From: Limanda limanda
Lineage: Eukaryota; Chordata; Actinopteri; Pleuronectiformes; Pleuronectidae
Assembly: GCF_963576545.1 (NCBI RefSeq)
Contig: NC_083655.1
Span: forward strand, 3,735,871 to 3,799,870
Reading direction: 5' to 3'
DNA length: 64,000 nt
A model generated the notes under the pieces. That model saw only the letters and a list, made by a program, of their open reading frames with translations, had not been told where the DNA came from and ran no database searches. This document shows, piece by piece, positions 1-11,651 of this stretch. The position numbers and the translations under genes are program-made. The stretch's first letter is position 1, and every line of letters begins with the position of its first letter.

Positions 1-828
1 AGTCGGTTTCATTTGTTTGGCTCAGAATTACAGAATTACCTCTCAGGCCTTTAGAATGTGTTCAGTCTATTCTGAGATTCTAAGAACTATAAAGTTCATT
101 AAATAATCTATTATTCTCCTAATGTTGAATTAATTTGATAATCTATGGCCCCGTTGGAAAAAGGCATGTACAAGATATTGCTTTTACATGCCAGGCTAAT
201 AATTAAATCCTTAATGTCGTTGAATCCTTAATTTCTATACAAATCTGCAGACTTAATCTGGTTTTAAATGTTCTGTTACCTCCTGAATTACAGCTGGAAA
301 CTGGTTTCAAAAATTATTAAACCAGTGTAACGTGTGTCACCAACCTTGCTTCAGGTTTGAGGTTCAGATCCAATGTAATAATCGGTGGAAATAACAAAAC
401 AAAGAGCTGTTGGTAAAAATAGATTTCCTGACAGTGAGCCCGGTCACATTTCCTCCACATCTCCAGCGCCGGCCTGATCAATGGCGGAGTGGAAATTAAA
501 TTTCCCTTTTGCCTTGGTTTTAGCGCACGAGTAGTCAGATGTCACCAGATTGCAGCTCCTGGGTTCAGCTGCTTTACTCTGCGTGGGTGTTAACACGACC
601 GTAACTCGATGGAGACAGGTTTATTGGGTTTGTATGAGCCGGCTCTGCTGAGAGGAAGAAAGACGTCAAGGCCTCGGAGATCACTTCACAGCCGTGCATC
701 TGTATTCCTGCTCTTTACTTTGACAAACAATGCAAACTGAACAACAAGCAGCACCACCAGCACGGTTAGAAATACTCTGTATGAGACAATTAGTGAGAAT
801 AAACAAGCGGGAAAAATATACCTATTGA
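1..828. other. Unique non-coding sequence
   Basis: No reading frame, RNA gene or recognisable repeat is visible. Base composition is mixed, AT-rich in the first 450 bases. I see nothing that can be annotated beyond unique sequence upstream of the LTR that starts at 829. Confidence 0.5.
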
Positions 829-1140
829 TGTCAGAGGTCGAGGGGTGAGGTGGAGCAGTATGACCCAGACGCAGAGTATAAACAAAAATAGTAATTCTGA
901 TGAAACAAGTGGCTTATATATACACACACAGGGAAGGCAAAGGCAGTTGAACAGAGGTGTAACACATGAGGACAGGTGCAGACAATCACAGACAGGAAGT
1001 GAAGAACACACACAAGGAACAGAGACTACAAAATAAAACAGGAAACAACTCAAACATACACAACAGAGATTTACTAAATAAACAGAAAACACTTCAAACA
1101 GAGGGAGAACCTAAATAATAGAAAATACAAACCCGAGACA
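829..1140 (-). mobile_element. Probable solo LTR (Ty3/gypsy-like), minus strand
   Basis: Read on the minus strand, the block begins TGTCTCGGG and ends CTCTGACA, so it has the TGTC...GACA ends typical of LTRs. A TATA-like box (TGTATATATAAGCC on the minus strand, about 911-924) sits mid-element. It shares three motifs, in the same order, with the better LTR at 14746-15317: CAGACGCAGAG near 857, ACACATGAGGA near 964 and AAAATAAAAC-GGAAA near 1030. The flanking five bases are ATTGA (824-828) and ATAGA (1141-1145), one mismatch apart, as expected of an aged duplication. No internal coding region or second LTR is seen, so a solo LTR is likely. The right boundary is uncertain; a second TGACA end at 1167 is possible but its flanks do not match. 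Confidence 0.5.
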
Positions 1141-1248
1141 ATAGATGTAAGTTTAGTCAGTGTGACAGAATATAGTGTAATATAGATTTGGTTACGTTTA
1201 AGGTTTTGGTCAGCTGTCCACAATGAATGGAAGTCAATGCAAAATATG

Positions 1249-1285
<37 letters not shown>
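1249..1285. repeat. (GT)11(GA)7 compound microsatellite
   Basis: An uninterrupted GT tract (1249-1270) passes directly into a GA tract (1271-1285). The same GT-then-GA arrangement recurs at 13795-13823. Confidence 0.97.
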
Positions 1286-3350
1286 CAGAAGGCTAACAAC
1301 TCTTTGTATTAAAACAAGACGGATTCTCAAACACTGAGAATTAGAAATAAAGTCCCGTCTCTGCCTCAAATAAAGACCGGTTCCCTTCTGCCGCTCGGCT
1401 CCACACGGGCCCAGGTCGCTGTTTGAGGCAATGAAGTAATAAAGCAGCCGGCTGGACTTCATGAGCAGGCGTCTGTTTGTCCAGCGGCCGGCAGCCAGCT
1501 CTGCAAACAACCGGTGGACAGTGGACAGGCTTGTTGGCTGAGCGGGAGTTGGCCACAGCTGAATCTTTCATGATCACTGGGTGTAAACAGCTAATCAAAC
1601 GTCCATACCTCTTTGTTTTCCAGCCGATGTGATTACGAGTCCTGCATCTTTTTTTTAACCTGGCACGTGAAATTCACGAGGAGTTGATTGCAGCAGTGGA
1701 AAACGTCCCAGTGCCTCTTGCTCTTGTGTGTGGAAGCAACAGGTGGATATGAGTGTGTGTGGAGCAAAGGATCCGCTGCTCAGATCCAGGATCAGTCGAT
1801 GGGACGTGTCTGGGAAGAACTGGAAACTTTATGCAGAGAGTTCAACTTTAGTTTGAGTCCTGGTTGTTCTTTCACTTTGTATTTTTGTTTCTTTAACTTA
1901 AATTCAAGTCTTCACTGATTTCAACTCTAAAAATCAAACTAACTGCTGACAGACGTTCACAGTCTTTAAATGTTAATGTCAAGTTAAAGATATATAAACT
2001 AATTTGCATTTCAAATGGTCAATTGATATCTTCAAGAAGAGGAAAGTAAATATTCTTGCCTTTCCCAGAGCAAAGTGCCTAGTTTGAGCAACTCTACAAA
2101 AGTAGTATTAGACAAATAAATGAAATAAAAGACGGTGAATACATGTGCAAACAGAAATACTGAATAAAAATGTATGATATTAATTCCTTAAGATGTTTAA
2201 AACCAAAGAAATGTCCTCATGGCCCCGACAGAGCGGCCTTCAGTACCTCCGAGACATTTGAGAAAGGGCAGAGCAGCAGAGATTCAAGCTATTCATCAGA
2301 GAGAGAGAGGGAGTCTGATGTTACATTATTTTTATTAATACCACAATATGCAAATTAAACTAAGAAAAGAGCAGAAACTTTCCAATTCTTTTAATATCTT
2401 AGTGTGTAAAAAAAACACACATTTCGTCCTGTGGTATTTCACTTTAAAAAGTGTTTCTCTCTAAATGAGTTTTTTATCCTTAATGTCAAAAAGAGAAAAG
2501 TAATTTTTCTCAAAATTAAAAGTAGTGATCATCGTACAGATACAAACAGTCCAATGAATCATACACCACTTTCTACCTCATGTTAGTCTTATACTTTAAT
2601 ATTTAACCAAGACCCAAAAATTTGACCTGAAATATTTGAAACAAATGATTTTATGCTCTCTCACATTGGTGAATCCATAAAAACATAATGGAAAATGGAA
2701 ACTTTGCAAACATCTCATGATGCTGAAAATAAAAAAATCAATAAAATGAATACACAAAGAAATCACAAGTGTCATTTGACATCATCCTCTTGGTTTTTGA
2801 ATGGCAGGGTCATGATGCATCATCTTTTTCTGTGTCCTTCACAAATATATATTAATAATATTTGATTTAGATTTTCTTTTGTTGAATTTCCAACATAAGT
2901 TTCGATGAAAAAGAATTAATAATAACATTAAACATGTTACTGTGCCGCTGGGTTCAAATGTTAAGTAGAGGAAGTGAATCATCGCAGAAATTATGAATTG
3001 AAAAACCTTGAGCCCATTTAGCTTTAAACCTTAATATTCAAAATCAGGTGCAGGATCTTTTATTTCAAAGCTCACACGACAGCAGGTGTGATCAACATCT
3101 GCGACAGGAAACCCCCACGGAGATGATCTACCTTCACCCGCGTGGCCAATTCTTATCTCCTAATCTCCACCGATCACTAAACCCTCCATGAAGCTGAAAG
3201 TCAGGTGACACCACTCTGCCGGAGCGGCGTCATACAATCAAGGCAGCTATTGGAAAAAGGTGCCTTGTAAGTAATGTCTGTATTTTAACTCTAAAGAGAA
3301 TACAGCGACGCAATCAAGAACTCACTTGTCGACAGCTTCAAAGGTATCAC
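1286..3350. other. Unique non-coding sequence
   Basis: No convincing exon or repeat. The reading frames at 1157-1598 (minus) and 1688-1918 (plus) have no recognisable protein features. From about 2400 to 2960 the sequence is strongly AT-rich with short A and T runs. I see nothing further. Confidence 0.5.

Positions 3351-3351
<1 letters not shown>

Positions 3352-3381
<30 letters not shown>
3352..3381. repeat. (CA)15 microsatellite
   Basis: Perfect CA dinucleotide tract, readable directly. Confidence 0.97.
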
Positions 3382-3383
<2 letters not shown>

Positions 3384-3644
3384 TGAACAAACACCGGGAT
3401 GTTGTTTATCACCGGGAGTGAGTGTGCGGTTCCTGAACGCCGAGGCTAAGCTGTATGCTCAATTGGAAGCAGGTGCAGCGTAAAGACCTAATCACATTTG
3501 CGGCTCATTACCCGGTGACTGTGTGCACATATTTGCCTCTCGGTGTCCTTATTAATCAAGCACAGACAACCCTAAGTGCTCCTCTCCACTTTTCCACATG
3601 ACTTGCTACAAGCAACAGTAGAGCACAACAACCTGATGAGACCA

Positions 3645-3683
3645 CCTGCTGCTGCTGCTGCTGCCGCTGCCTGCCCCCCCCCC
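3645..3683. repeat. (CTG)n tract followed by C10 run
   Basis: CTG repeats with one CCG interruption run to 3673 and are followed by ten C (3674-3683). The minus-strand alanine run encoded here (174-codon frame, 3572-4096) is a by-product of the triplet repeat, not evidence of a gene. Confidence 0.9.
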
Positions 3684-5214
3684 AACACCTGCAATGCAAA
3701 CCCTGGTGATTCCTCACTTGACCTCCAGTCTCTCGCCAATTGAAGAGGTGTCAGATTTTTCGTGGACACTCGATTCTTGTGTTTTCGTGGCCTCGTTTGG
3801 AGAAATCCACTCGCGTGAAATGTACGTGTTTGTTTTGGAATCATAAACCCAAGAGATGAAACTGTACCGAGATGAGAAATGTGTTTTTCAAGTAAAATTT
3901 GTTGGTTTTTGTTGCTTATCCTTGACCCGTGTGAGTGTAAAACTAAAACAAATTCTATTTTCAAACAAAACGTGGCATTTAAAGAATTTCCTAGCAGAAT
4001 TTGATGGACAGTTTCGACAATTTTCTGACATTTTGGAGACTCATCTGCAAATGAATCCCCAGTGAAATGAAAAACTAGTTTCAGCTTTGGAAACACACAG
4101 AACCTCCTGACACGCCGACCTGAGGAGCAGCTTCTTTTTGAACGTGGCAGCGCTCGCCTCCCTCCATCGCTCCCACTCTACACTCCTTATATTAATGATG
4201 TTTCATAAGAGAAGTGCCATTCAGCAGGAGGTCAGGTCCACTCGTAACAACCTTCTCAATAACAGGGAATAAAGGCCGGAAGATTCATATGAATGGAATT
4301 AATCATCGTAAAATGGAGACTAATTAGGATGTTTTTAAAAAGCGTGTGATGAAGGTGAGGCATCAACCCTGACACGTCCAAGTACATAAAGGTTTCAAAA
4401 TGTTATTTCAATATTTTATATAAGAGAAAAAACCTTGAGTGACAATCTCTGTGTTGTGACGCAGGATGTGTTTGGAGGTTGGGATGAGATTGTTAGTTTT
4501 ACCAATTTAACAATTTAATTACCAGAATTTTAGTGATGATGACTTTTTCAACATTTCCACTGATTTCCTATGGGAATAATTTATGGAATCTATGCAGTTA
4601 TCACTCAAATCCCATCACATATCATCACTTCTAAAATAAGTGATAGTCAATATTGTGAAGTTTCCCAGATGCAGGTGCAGCAACAGGGGTTTGATTCACA
4701 TCAACGAAAAACACGGCAGATTCCTGAGAAGTCTGAAGTGTTTGTCGTCGTATTTCTGTCGATCAGGAAGTTTTTATTTTTTATTTCCTCAGTCGCTGGT
4801 TCTCGCTTGTTTCTCTTTGATATTGTAAGTTCTCAACTTTGAGATGACGTGTGTTGTGATTTGAAGCCACACAAATCAAACTGAAACATGGTCAACCGGT
4901 GTGAAAATCACTTTGAGAGCCACACAAGTGTAATTGGTTTGTCTGACTCACTTTCAGTGACACACAACTCTCGTAAGAACACTGCATGTTGTTCTGCTGT
5001 TTGTGTTTATCTTCAACATTTGCCCATCGCACAAGTTTCGGCGTTTAGTCACTCGGCAAAAACATTAAAACCATATAACGTAATTTAGTTTAAACTTAAT
5101 TACTATTTTCCTAGTAATTTTTTGTCATTGAATTTATGTTTTAATCATAACTTAGCCATTTTTGTGACATTCGTATTATTTACTGTCATTTTATACTGCC
5201 ATATGTTCAGGTTG
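3684..5214. other. Unique non-coding sequence
   Basis: No gene or repeat recognised. Overlapping short frames at 4570-4842 are AT-rich and lack protein features. Confidence 0.45.
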
Positions 5215-5299
5215 GGGAAGGTTCTTGTATGTATGTAAATTGATGTAAATGTATAAAACTGTATAAAACCAATAAATATATGTTTAAAAAATAAAAACA
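5215..5299 (+). repeat. Possible retroposon 3' end with A-rich tail
   Basis: A TGTATGTA/TGTATAAA-rich stretch leads to an AATAAA signal near 5271 and then to an A-rich tail ending in AAAAAATAAAAA near 5296. This is the shape of a LINE or processed-transcript 3' end. I do not recognise the family and see no target duplication, so the call is tentative. Confidence 0.25.
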
Positions 5300-5627
5300 T
5301 ATAACGTGATTAGACTCAGTTTATAAACTTGTATCGTATCACGTTATAATGTGGAAAGTTTATGTTATAACGTGTTACGGTTGTTTTCATTTGTGTTATT
5401 GTTTTTTTCTCTACTTTGATATTCATAAATTACCCACAGATCAATCCAGGTGGTCGTGCTAAGAGACGTCAGAACGGAAATTATCTCCTGTGATTCATAA
5501 CCACATGTACACGGAGATGAGAACCTCGGCCAATCGGTGGAGACGAGATAAAAATAGTCTCGCGGCTGGGATGCATTATGAGAATTTGGACGAACATCTT
5601 TCCCGTGTGTCTCGGTGCTGTTTGCAG
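5300..5627. other. Unique non-coding sequence
   Basis: Nothing recognised. The ACGTTATAA-type words around 5340-5370 recur a few times but do not form a regular array. Confidence 0.4.
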
Positions 5628-5775
5628 GAGGAAGGCTCCGTGCGGGGTTTGGTTTCCATTGTTCCTCAGTGTTATCTGGCGTGCTGTGCATGTCCCCCCC
5701 CCCCCGTCTCCGAAGGCCCCTCGGTTCCCTATTCAGCGCCGCCCCAGAGACACATGCAGCACTGTCTCAACTCCG
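5628..5775 (+). other. Exon-like interval with good splice signals
   Basis: The segment is bounded by an acceptor-like GGTGCTGTTTGCAG ending at 5627 and a donor-like CCG|GTAAGT at 5775/5776. Two of the three forward frames stay open through it, but neither translation resembles a known protein, and a C12 run (5694-5705) lies inside. It could be an exon of a non-coding transcript or chance. RNA evidence would decide. Confidence 0.15.
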
Positions 5776-5781
5776 GTAAGT

Positions 5782-8700
5782 GGGACACAGAGACGCTCGG
5801 GCCCAAAGAAAGGAAGGTGAGAAGAAGACAAAACACACAATGGAATGAAAGGCTTAAGCCTCAGGATGAATATTTTTATTGTAGGGACGTGTCCTGGTGT
5901 CCAAGCCGCAGAGACCACGGCACAGACGTCCTCTTTCTCCTGAGGGTTTGTCTTTGTCCACATGTTTTCCTTTCTTTGCCTTTTTGTATCTCACAGAGCA
6001 AACACATTATTTTACTATGTGTATCCAGTGGCTGCAGAATCAGGAGAAGAGCCAGTTTGGGGAATGTGTGTTAAAAATTAACTCAATTAATTAATTAATC
6101 TGATATATCGACCCAGTGTGAAGCAGCACTAACTACTCAGTTTGGCCAACTTCTGATTTAAAGGCCCCTTGAAATGAATAATGGATTAATCCAGTTTTAA
6201 TCCTTTGTTATTGTTTATTTATCTGTGTCAAAAAAACCAACATATCATAGGATTTTTAAACCAAAATCCCTGTTATTTCTCTTTCTGGTTAATAAGAATG
6301 CTCTCTCACATCTTAAATAATACATATTTAACTCCACATGGGATCTACGCTGTCTGATTCATTGTTTAAATCCCCAGACGAAGACAAAGTGGCGAGACGA
6401 CCCTGAGCAGCCGTCAGGAGACGTGATACACATCAGCACTATCGTCTACTGTAAATATTGATCAATATCCGCAACAATTCCCCGTACAGCTTCAGGATTT
6501 TCTACCAGAAACACTTAACTATGCAGAATCTACTCTTCCTGACGTTTGTACGACAGGGACTTCGATGAAAACACGTTATTATTCTTATGCAAACATCTGT
6601 TTCCCTTCCCCTCACCTTGAGGAGAATCGGTTCTCAGTGAAAACACGGATGAAATATTCACACTCATCCGGAGACAGTACAATATTCAACAAAACAGTGG
6701 GGCTTTGTTTTCGTTGTTTCCTTTCTCAAAGCATGGACGTGTTCATTGTTGCAACCAGGACAACCAATGTCCCCAAATCAAAAAGTAACACTCCTCTTAA
6801 CTCGAATCTTAACTTTCTCTTTTATAATGTTAATAGCGATCTGTAACGATTTTCGAATGAAAGGGACGGATGACAATGTTCTGCCAATAGTGTCAGAAAA
6901 AAACGTTTCTATGTTATTGTAGAGGCCAAAAGTCTATCACCCCATGTTGTCGTTATGATTCAGGGTGTTATCCAAATATAAAGGTCCAAACTGCAAAAGA
7001 ACGCCAGACTTTATTCACCAATCGGGTTCTGGGAACAACCACAAGGTTCTTAGATCTCTACTTTACATAGAGTCTTGTGAAGCCGTGTGCAGTTCCAACG
7101 TGGATTAACAATAACCGCCGGAATCGAACAGAAAACAGTAACGTGCTCGATGCCAAAGGTGAATTGGGAAATATCAGTGTCTCCAGTGCAGGTGTGTTTT
7201 TCTTCTCCAACACGTAAACCCAGCCTCAGCAATTATTCCACCCACCAGGTATTAATAAACCGGACCGAACCCAGCGTCCCTGATTGTTTATTTACTTGTT
7301 GTGCTCGCATGGCGCCTGTCGGTTTGAACAGGATTTGGATTCAGGAGCTCCGACTGTGTGGCACTCAGGAACCTCGGGGGGGCACTCGTCCACACCGCCG
7401 GACCCCGGCTCTCGATCAGGATTCATTCTTATTCAAATTGCACCGCGGCAGCTCATAAACACAGCATTAGATTATGGAAATGAGCGGTCTGCATCTCCTC
7501 TCATTTAATTCCTTTTGGGAGACGTTTAATTTAAACAAATAAATAAATAACCGTGCGGCATCAGGTGCTTACGGAGGGTATTGTGTAAATGTGGCAGAAT
7601 AATAATCACTCCATTTTGACTGAGCACGTTCAATCACCCATCACTGAACACTTCATTAAAGCTTTAATAGTCTTTTAAATATGTAGGACACTGGACTTAA
7701 GGCAGAGAAACGTTCTGCTTGTCATTCACAGGATCGTGTTTGTGGCCCAATAATCTGCAGGTAGCCCAGTGTTTGGCTTCGGAAAAGAAAAGGAAGGAGT
7801 AACCACTGACCTTCAAGTGCTCCTCCACTGGTTTAATGGATACTGGTGCTTCACCAGGGCCCAGGCGTCCTTCAGCAGGTTCTAGTGGGAGCGTTTAGGA
7901 GACTTCACTGCTTCTCTAGGTGGTGAAATATCTGCTGTGATGTGAATCTGTTTTTAACCTTAAAGAAATAACGACACATATATCATGATTATTATCGATA
8001 ACGCCTGATATATAATTCTCAGCCACATCATCCACCTGTAATCTTCCCCCACCACAAATGAGGGAATGCTCCTCAGAAGCAGGAAGTTCCTCCTCCATTA
8101 GGATTCTATACACGTGAAGAACTTATGATAAGAAGCACTGAGGAGCTGCTGGAACATCTCATCATTTCTCTGATCTGTCCACCCTCTCCTCCTGACCTTC
8201 ACTTCCAGCTCCAGCAGAAAATTCAGCCTGATCATATGAATTAAATCTGCAGGAACGAAACAACTTTTATTTCTTATTCTTAGGAAAATATTCACATGAC
8301 ATTTGATCTAACTTGACTTCAAACCAAGGACAAAATAAATGTATCAAATCTTCCATCAGAAGTCTGGTTCTGTACAGAATTTCGAATACTTCTTATATCT
8401 TATATATTAACTTAAAATAGGTGAGAATCAGTTGAGGGACTGAGAAACCACTTTAATTAAAGTAAGAATCTGTTTAAATGCCACATTAGCATTGAAGCAC
8501 ATTTTCCAAAAACATGTAATTATCTACGTTACCGTTGAATCTGTTAATTAGCCTCTTGAAGCTCAACCCTTCTTTCCTATCAGGTTATCAGGCTAACTCC
8601 ATGTATGAAAATAATCTAACTACTATAACGTTCATGTTGTCGGTAAATACACAAATGATCTGAAACCTCAGTGTCTATTTTTGTCTTTTTGCTGCTGAAG

Positions 8701-9779
8701 GTCGTTGTCGTGCAGTGAGACTCTGCAGCTCATTGCCTGGAGATCACCGTGGTGTCCTGGGGCGACGTACGTATGGAATATTTATCTTTCTCTGATGCAA
8801 TTATGACGCTCCATTTAATTTCAGTTCAATTTAGGGTCCGCAGTGAAAGAACACTGCAAATGCAATTAATTACAGAAGTTATTCACATGAATATTCATGC
8901 AAGACGACGGCAGGAACAACACCGAACAAACAAGAAGAAGCATTTGGTAGAAGCATGTTTTTCCTGAATCATAATCAAGAGTAACATTTATAAGAAATCT
9001 TTCTGACAATGGTTATTTATTAAAGTGTTACTTTGGGCTGCAGTCGTATCCACTTGTCAGGAGCTGCTGTCTTTTACTGAAATATTTACTTAAGGGAAAT
9101 TAAGTAAGAAAGAAATACTGACCTTTGTATCTTCGGTCATGAATAAGAAATAGTTTATTGGCTTTCTGGAGGAAGTGAGTGAACAGTGTTGGAGGCCTCG
9201 TGGCGCGCTGGGAGCAGAAATGTTGCCCTTCAACTAAAATAATAACTAAAAACTAAAAGTCGGTTCAAGCCTTGGTGTCTGGAAGCTTCCGCCGTGCGGC
9301 CTGTGTGTGAGGGTTAGGGATCGGGTTAGGACACCGCGGTCGGCTCTGGACTCCGGCTTGAATATCATTACTCATCTCACATCGTTTTACTTCTGAGTGG
9401 CACTTCAGCAGAAAAAGGAAAACAGAAAAGCATCGGTTGTTTGTGTAAATTGCCTCAAATAATCAAGTAGCAAAGCGGCAGTAGTGTGACACTCTTCAAT
9501 CGTGTCTCCGACAAATTACACTCACACACCCGTAATTTGCACGAAGCAAAACATTTTATCGGAGACGTGATTGCGACAGGTTTACACCTTCTACTCTCAT
9601 GATGACAGCGTTTTGTAAAAGTGAGTATTTGTGTAGATATTGAGTGTATTAGTAAAATATTCACAGACGACCTATTTGTTTTCCGGCAAAACAGATCCTT
9701 GTCCCGGTCACTTACATGGTTGAGCTATCGAACGAGTTAATCTTTTACAAACCTTAATAACCCTAAACACATACTGGTG
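5782..9779. other. Unique non-coding sequence
   Basis: About 4 kb without a recognisable gene, RNA or repeat. Frames at 7087-7458 (123 codons), 6565-6846 and 7916-8113 have no domain features. A degenerate GGGTTAGGGATCGGGTTAGG stretch occurs near 9310-9330. Otherwise it is ordinary unique teleost sequence. Confidence 0.45.
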
Positions 9780-10015
9780 TGACCATAGTCTCTATTTAAA
9801 AGATAGAAACCATTATGGCGCTAAAAAGTGAAGCCAAAACATCTCAAATGCCCCCTGGTGGCTTGGCTACAGTATAGGTCATAAGCCGAGCCTCCTCCGT
9901 GTTAGCAGGTGGGACATAAACCAAATTAAAAAGTCTTATCACGACAAATCTTACTTCAGCTCTACACCACAATCACTGCTCATTGTCACAAGATGGCGGC
10001 GTTCTTGTGCAGGAC
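9780..10015 (+). repeat. Interspersed repeat, CCCCCTGGTGGC family, copy 1
   Basis: This is the longest of four copies in the window. Ordered landmarks are GTGAAGCC, CCCCCTGGTGGC, CAGTATAGGTCATAA, GCCTCCTCC, ATGTTAG-like, GGTGGGACATAAACCAAA, then a stretch ending near a CACAAGATGGCGGCG block. I recognise this as a common percomorph dispersed repeat, but not by a firm family name. No coding content. Confidence 0.7.
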
Positions 10016-10948
10016 AAAGAAAGTGATGGGAATTCATTGTTCACTGACACATATAAACAAGTGGGTGTTGAAGTGAGCCGACTCTACCTTTGCGTGTCCT
10101 TGGCCTCGGCTCGCACTGTAATTATTGGAATTGTTGTTGTCAGCGCAAAACGTGCACGGTGGCCCATTTAGTGTGTCCCCGTTTACTGAAGAAGAAGAAG
10201 AAGACGAGACCTTCACCTGATTCTTTGTCTCGAGTCCTGGGAAGTTTGTATTCTCTGCTTTTTGGCTCATTACTTGTGTGATTACAAGTTCTGTGGATTC
10301 ACTCCAGTCCATAAATCACAAAGACTCCGCGATGACAAAGCAAATACACAACATTCACCCCAGAAACTGCCCCTGAGACAACAGTCAATCATCCAAACAC
10401 TTAGAGGAGCTTCAGCCTTTTGCTATTCCAGTCATTATGCTCAGCAGACAGATTGCTTAATTATTCTAATGAACCTAATTATACCGATAACAACTGAATA
10501 AACACGTTCCGCTTACAACTGGCTTGTTGTGGCCAGCTTTTATTCTCGTATTTCTTTTTCTAACGGGCCCTGAACTGTTATTTTTGCAGAAAGTCGGAGT
10601 AAAATGAAAAATTTAAAGCTCTATGAATAAAACATGCCACCTTTGGTTCCTGTTGGTGGTGGTGTCCAGAATGTTTGATTGACATTATATTGTGAATCAG
10701 TCTATCAAACCCTGGCTATTTAGCACCGTACAGCGCTGGAATACAAATGAGACATGGAGCCATAGGACGCTGCACTGTATGAATATTTTGTGAAAATTGT
10801 ACAAAATTAGATGCAAATGGTCGGATGGAAATGTTGCATTTTAATAAGCTCTGCATTCCTGCCCCTATACACAGGGTGGCAGATAAAAATGGCAATCCCA
10901 GCCGGCGCAGAGAGGAACAGAGAATTCAATTAGCACGAATAATGACAG
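10016..10948. other. Unique sequence with a (GAA)n tract
   Basis: A short GAA triplet run lies at about 10189-10204. No gene or other repeat is recognised in this interval. Confidence 0.5.
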
Positions 10949-11262
10949 GAATCAGAATCAGAATCAGATGGTATTTATTGCCAAGTAGGTTTACACCTAC
11001 CTGGAATTTGCTCTGGTTATTGGTGCATTCAATGAACATAGAAACATAAAAACACAATAAATACACCACACATAAGAAAAACAATAAAAAACAATGTATA
11101 TTTACTCACTTTTAACTTCTTATTTACTCACTTTTTTAATATTTATACAAAGTAACATTTATTTAGACATAAACATATCTATATAAAAAGATATAAAGAG
11201 TGGAGTAAAAAGTGAAACGCAAAATGCAAAACAGTGAACAATGTCAAATTGCAATATGCAAT

Positions 11263-11280
11263 GGGTTAGGGTTAGGGTTA
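11263..11280 (+). repeat. Telomere-like (GGGTTA)3
   Basis: Three perfect GGGTTA units, the vertebrate telomere motif, lie inside the LINE-derived block. This is too short to call a true interstitial telomeric site; it may be part of the element's UTR. Confidence 0.85.
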
Positions 11281-11285
11281 TTATG

Positions 11286-11312
11286 TTATACTGCAGGGTT
11301 AATGCAGTATAA
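11286..11312. repeat. Perfect 10-bp inverted repeat (hairpin)
   Basis: TTATACTGCA (11286-11295) and its reverse complement TGCAGTATAA (11303-11312) flank a 7-nt GGGTTAA loop. It sits just after the GGGTTA units, and the loop itself repeats the telomere-like motif. Confidence 0.85.
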
Positions 11313-11330
11313 TATAATATAATACAATAT

Positions 11331-11621
11331 GTGTTCATTAAAGTGTAAACTACAGGAAGATGTGACCCGTTTCCTGCTGCAACTGTGGCACCGGATGGAT
11401 GTCCCCCCCCCCCACACAACCTGGTTCCTTCCTCGTCACTCCCTCTCCCTGACAGGCGTCTCCACTGTTCTCCACCGGGTCCAGATTAACAACACTTTGT
11501 TCTTCTTTGCACCTCGAGTCTCATCTGCAGGAGCATCTGTGAACTTGGGAGGGAGTCGGCGAGGAGACCGGAGCCAAGCAGGCCTCAGCCGTGTGCCACT
11601 GGCCGGTTTACAGCTGGATTT
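11331..11621. other. Unique sequence with C11 run
   Basis: A C11 run occupies 11403-11413. Frames on both strands overlap here (11329-11715 plus, 11436-11780 minus) and neither resembles a known protein. Confidence 0.45.
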
Positions 11622-11623
11622 CA

Positions 11624-11651
11624 CCTCCTCCTCCTCCTCCTCCCCCCCCCC
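11624..11651. repeat. (CCT)n followed by C10
   Basis: CCT triplets (11624-11640) run into ten C (11642-11651). Confidence 0.92.

Larger units (their letters stand above)
10949..11330 (-). mobile_element. LINE 3' end with (ATTCTG)n tail, minus strand
   Basis: Three ATCAGA units (10951-10968; ATTCTG-type on the minus strand) abut GGTATTTATTGCCAAGTAGG, with the element body extending toward higher coordinates. This is the familiar 3' terminus of a teleost L2/Rex-type non-LTR retrotransposon. Only AT-rich 3'-UTR-like sequence is present and no reverse-transcriptase frame remains. The upstream limit near 11330 is a guess. Confidence 0.7.

Noticed and set aside
1205..1250. Possible fragment of the GT-linked repeat (GGAAGTCAATGCAAAAT before the GT tract)
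   Set aside because: Only one short landmark is shared with the 38304 copy, too little to call.
3572..4096. 174-codon minus-strand reading frame with an alanine run
   Set aside because: The alanine run comes from the CTG repeat and the rest has no domain or exon features.
5490..6074. 194-codon plus-strand frame, the longest in the window
   Set aside because: It reads through a C12 run, overlaps other open frames and has no recognisable protein features. Only its central part has splice-like borders.
9300..9335. Degenerate GGGTTAGG words resembling telomere repeats
   Set aside because: Irregular spacing and only two units.
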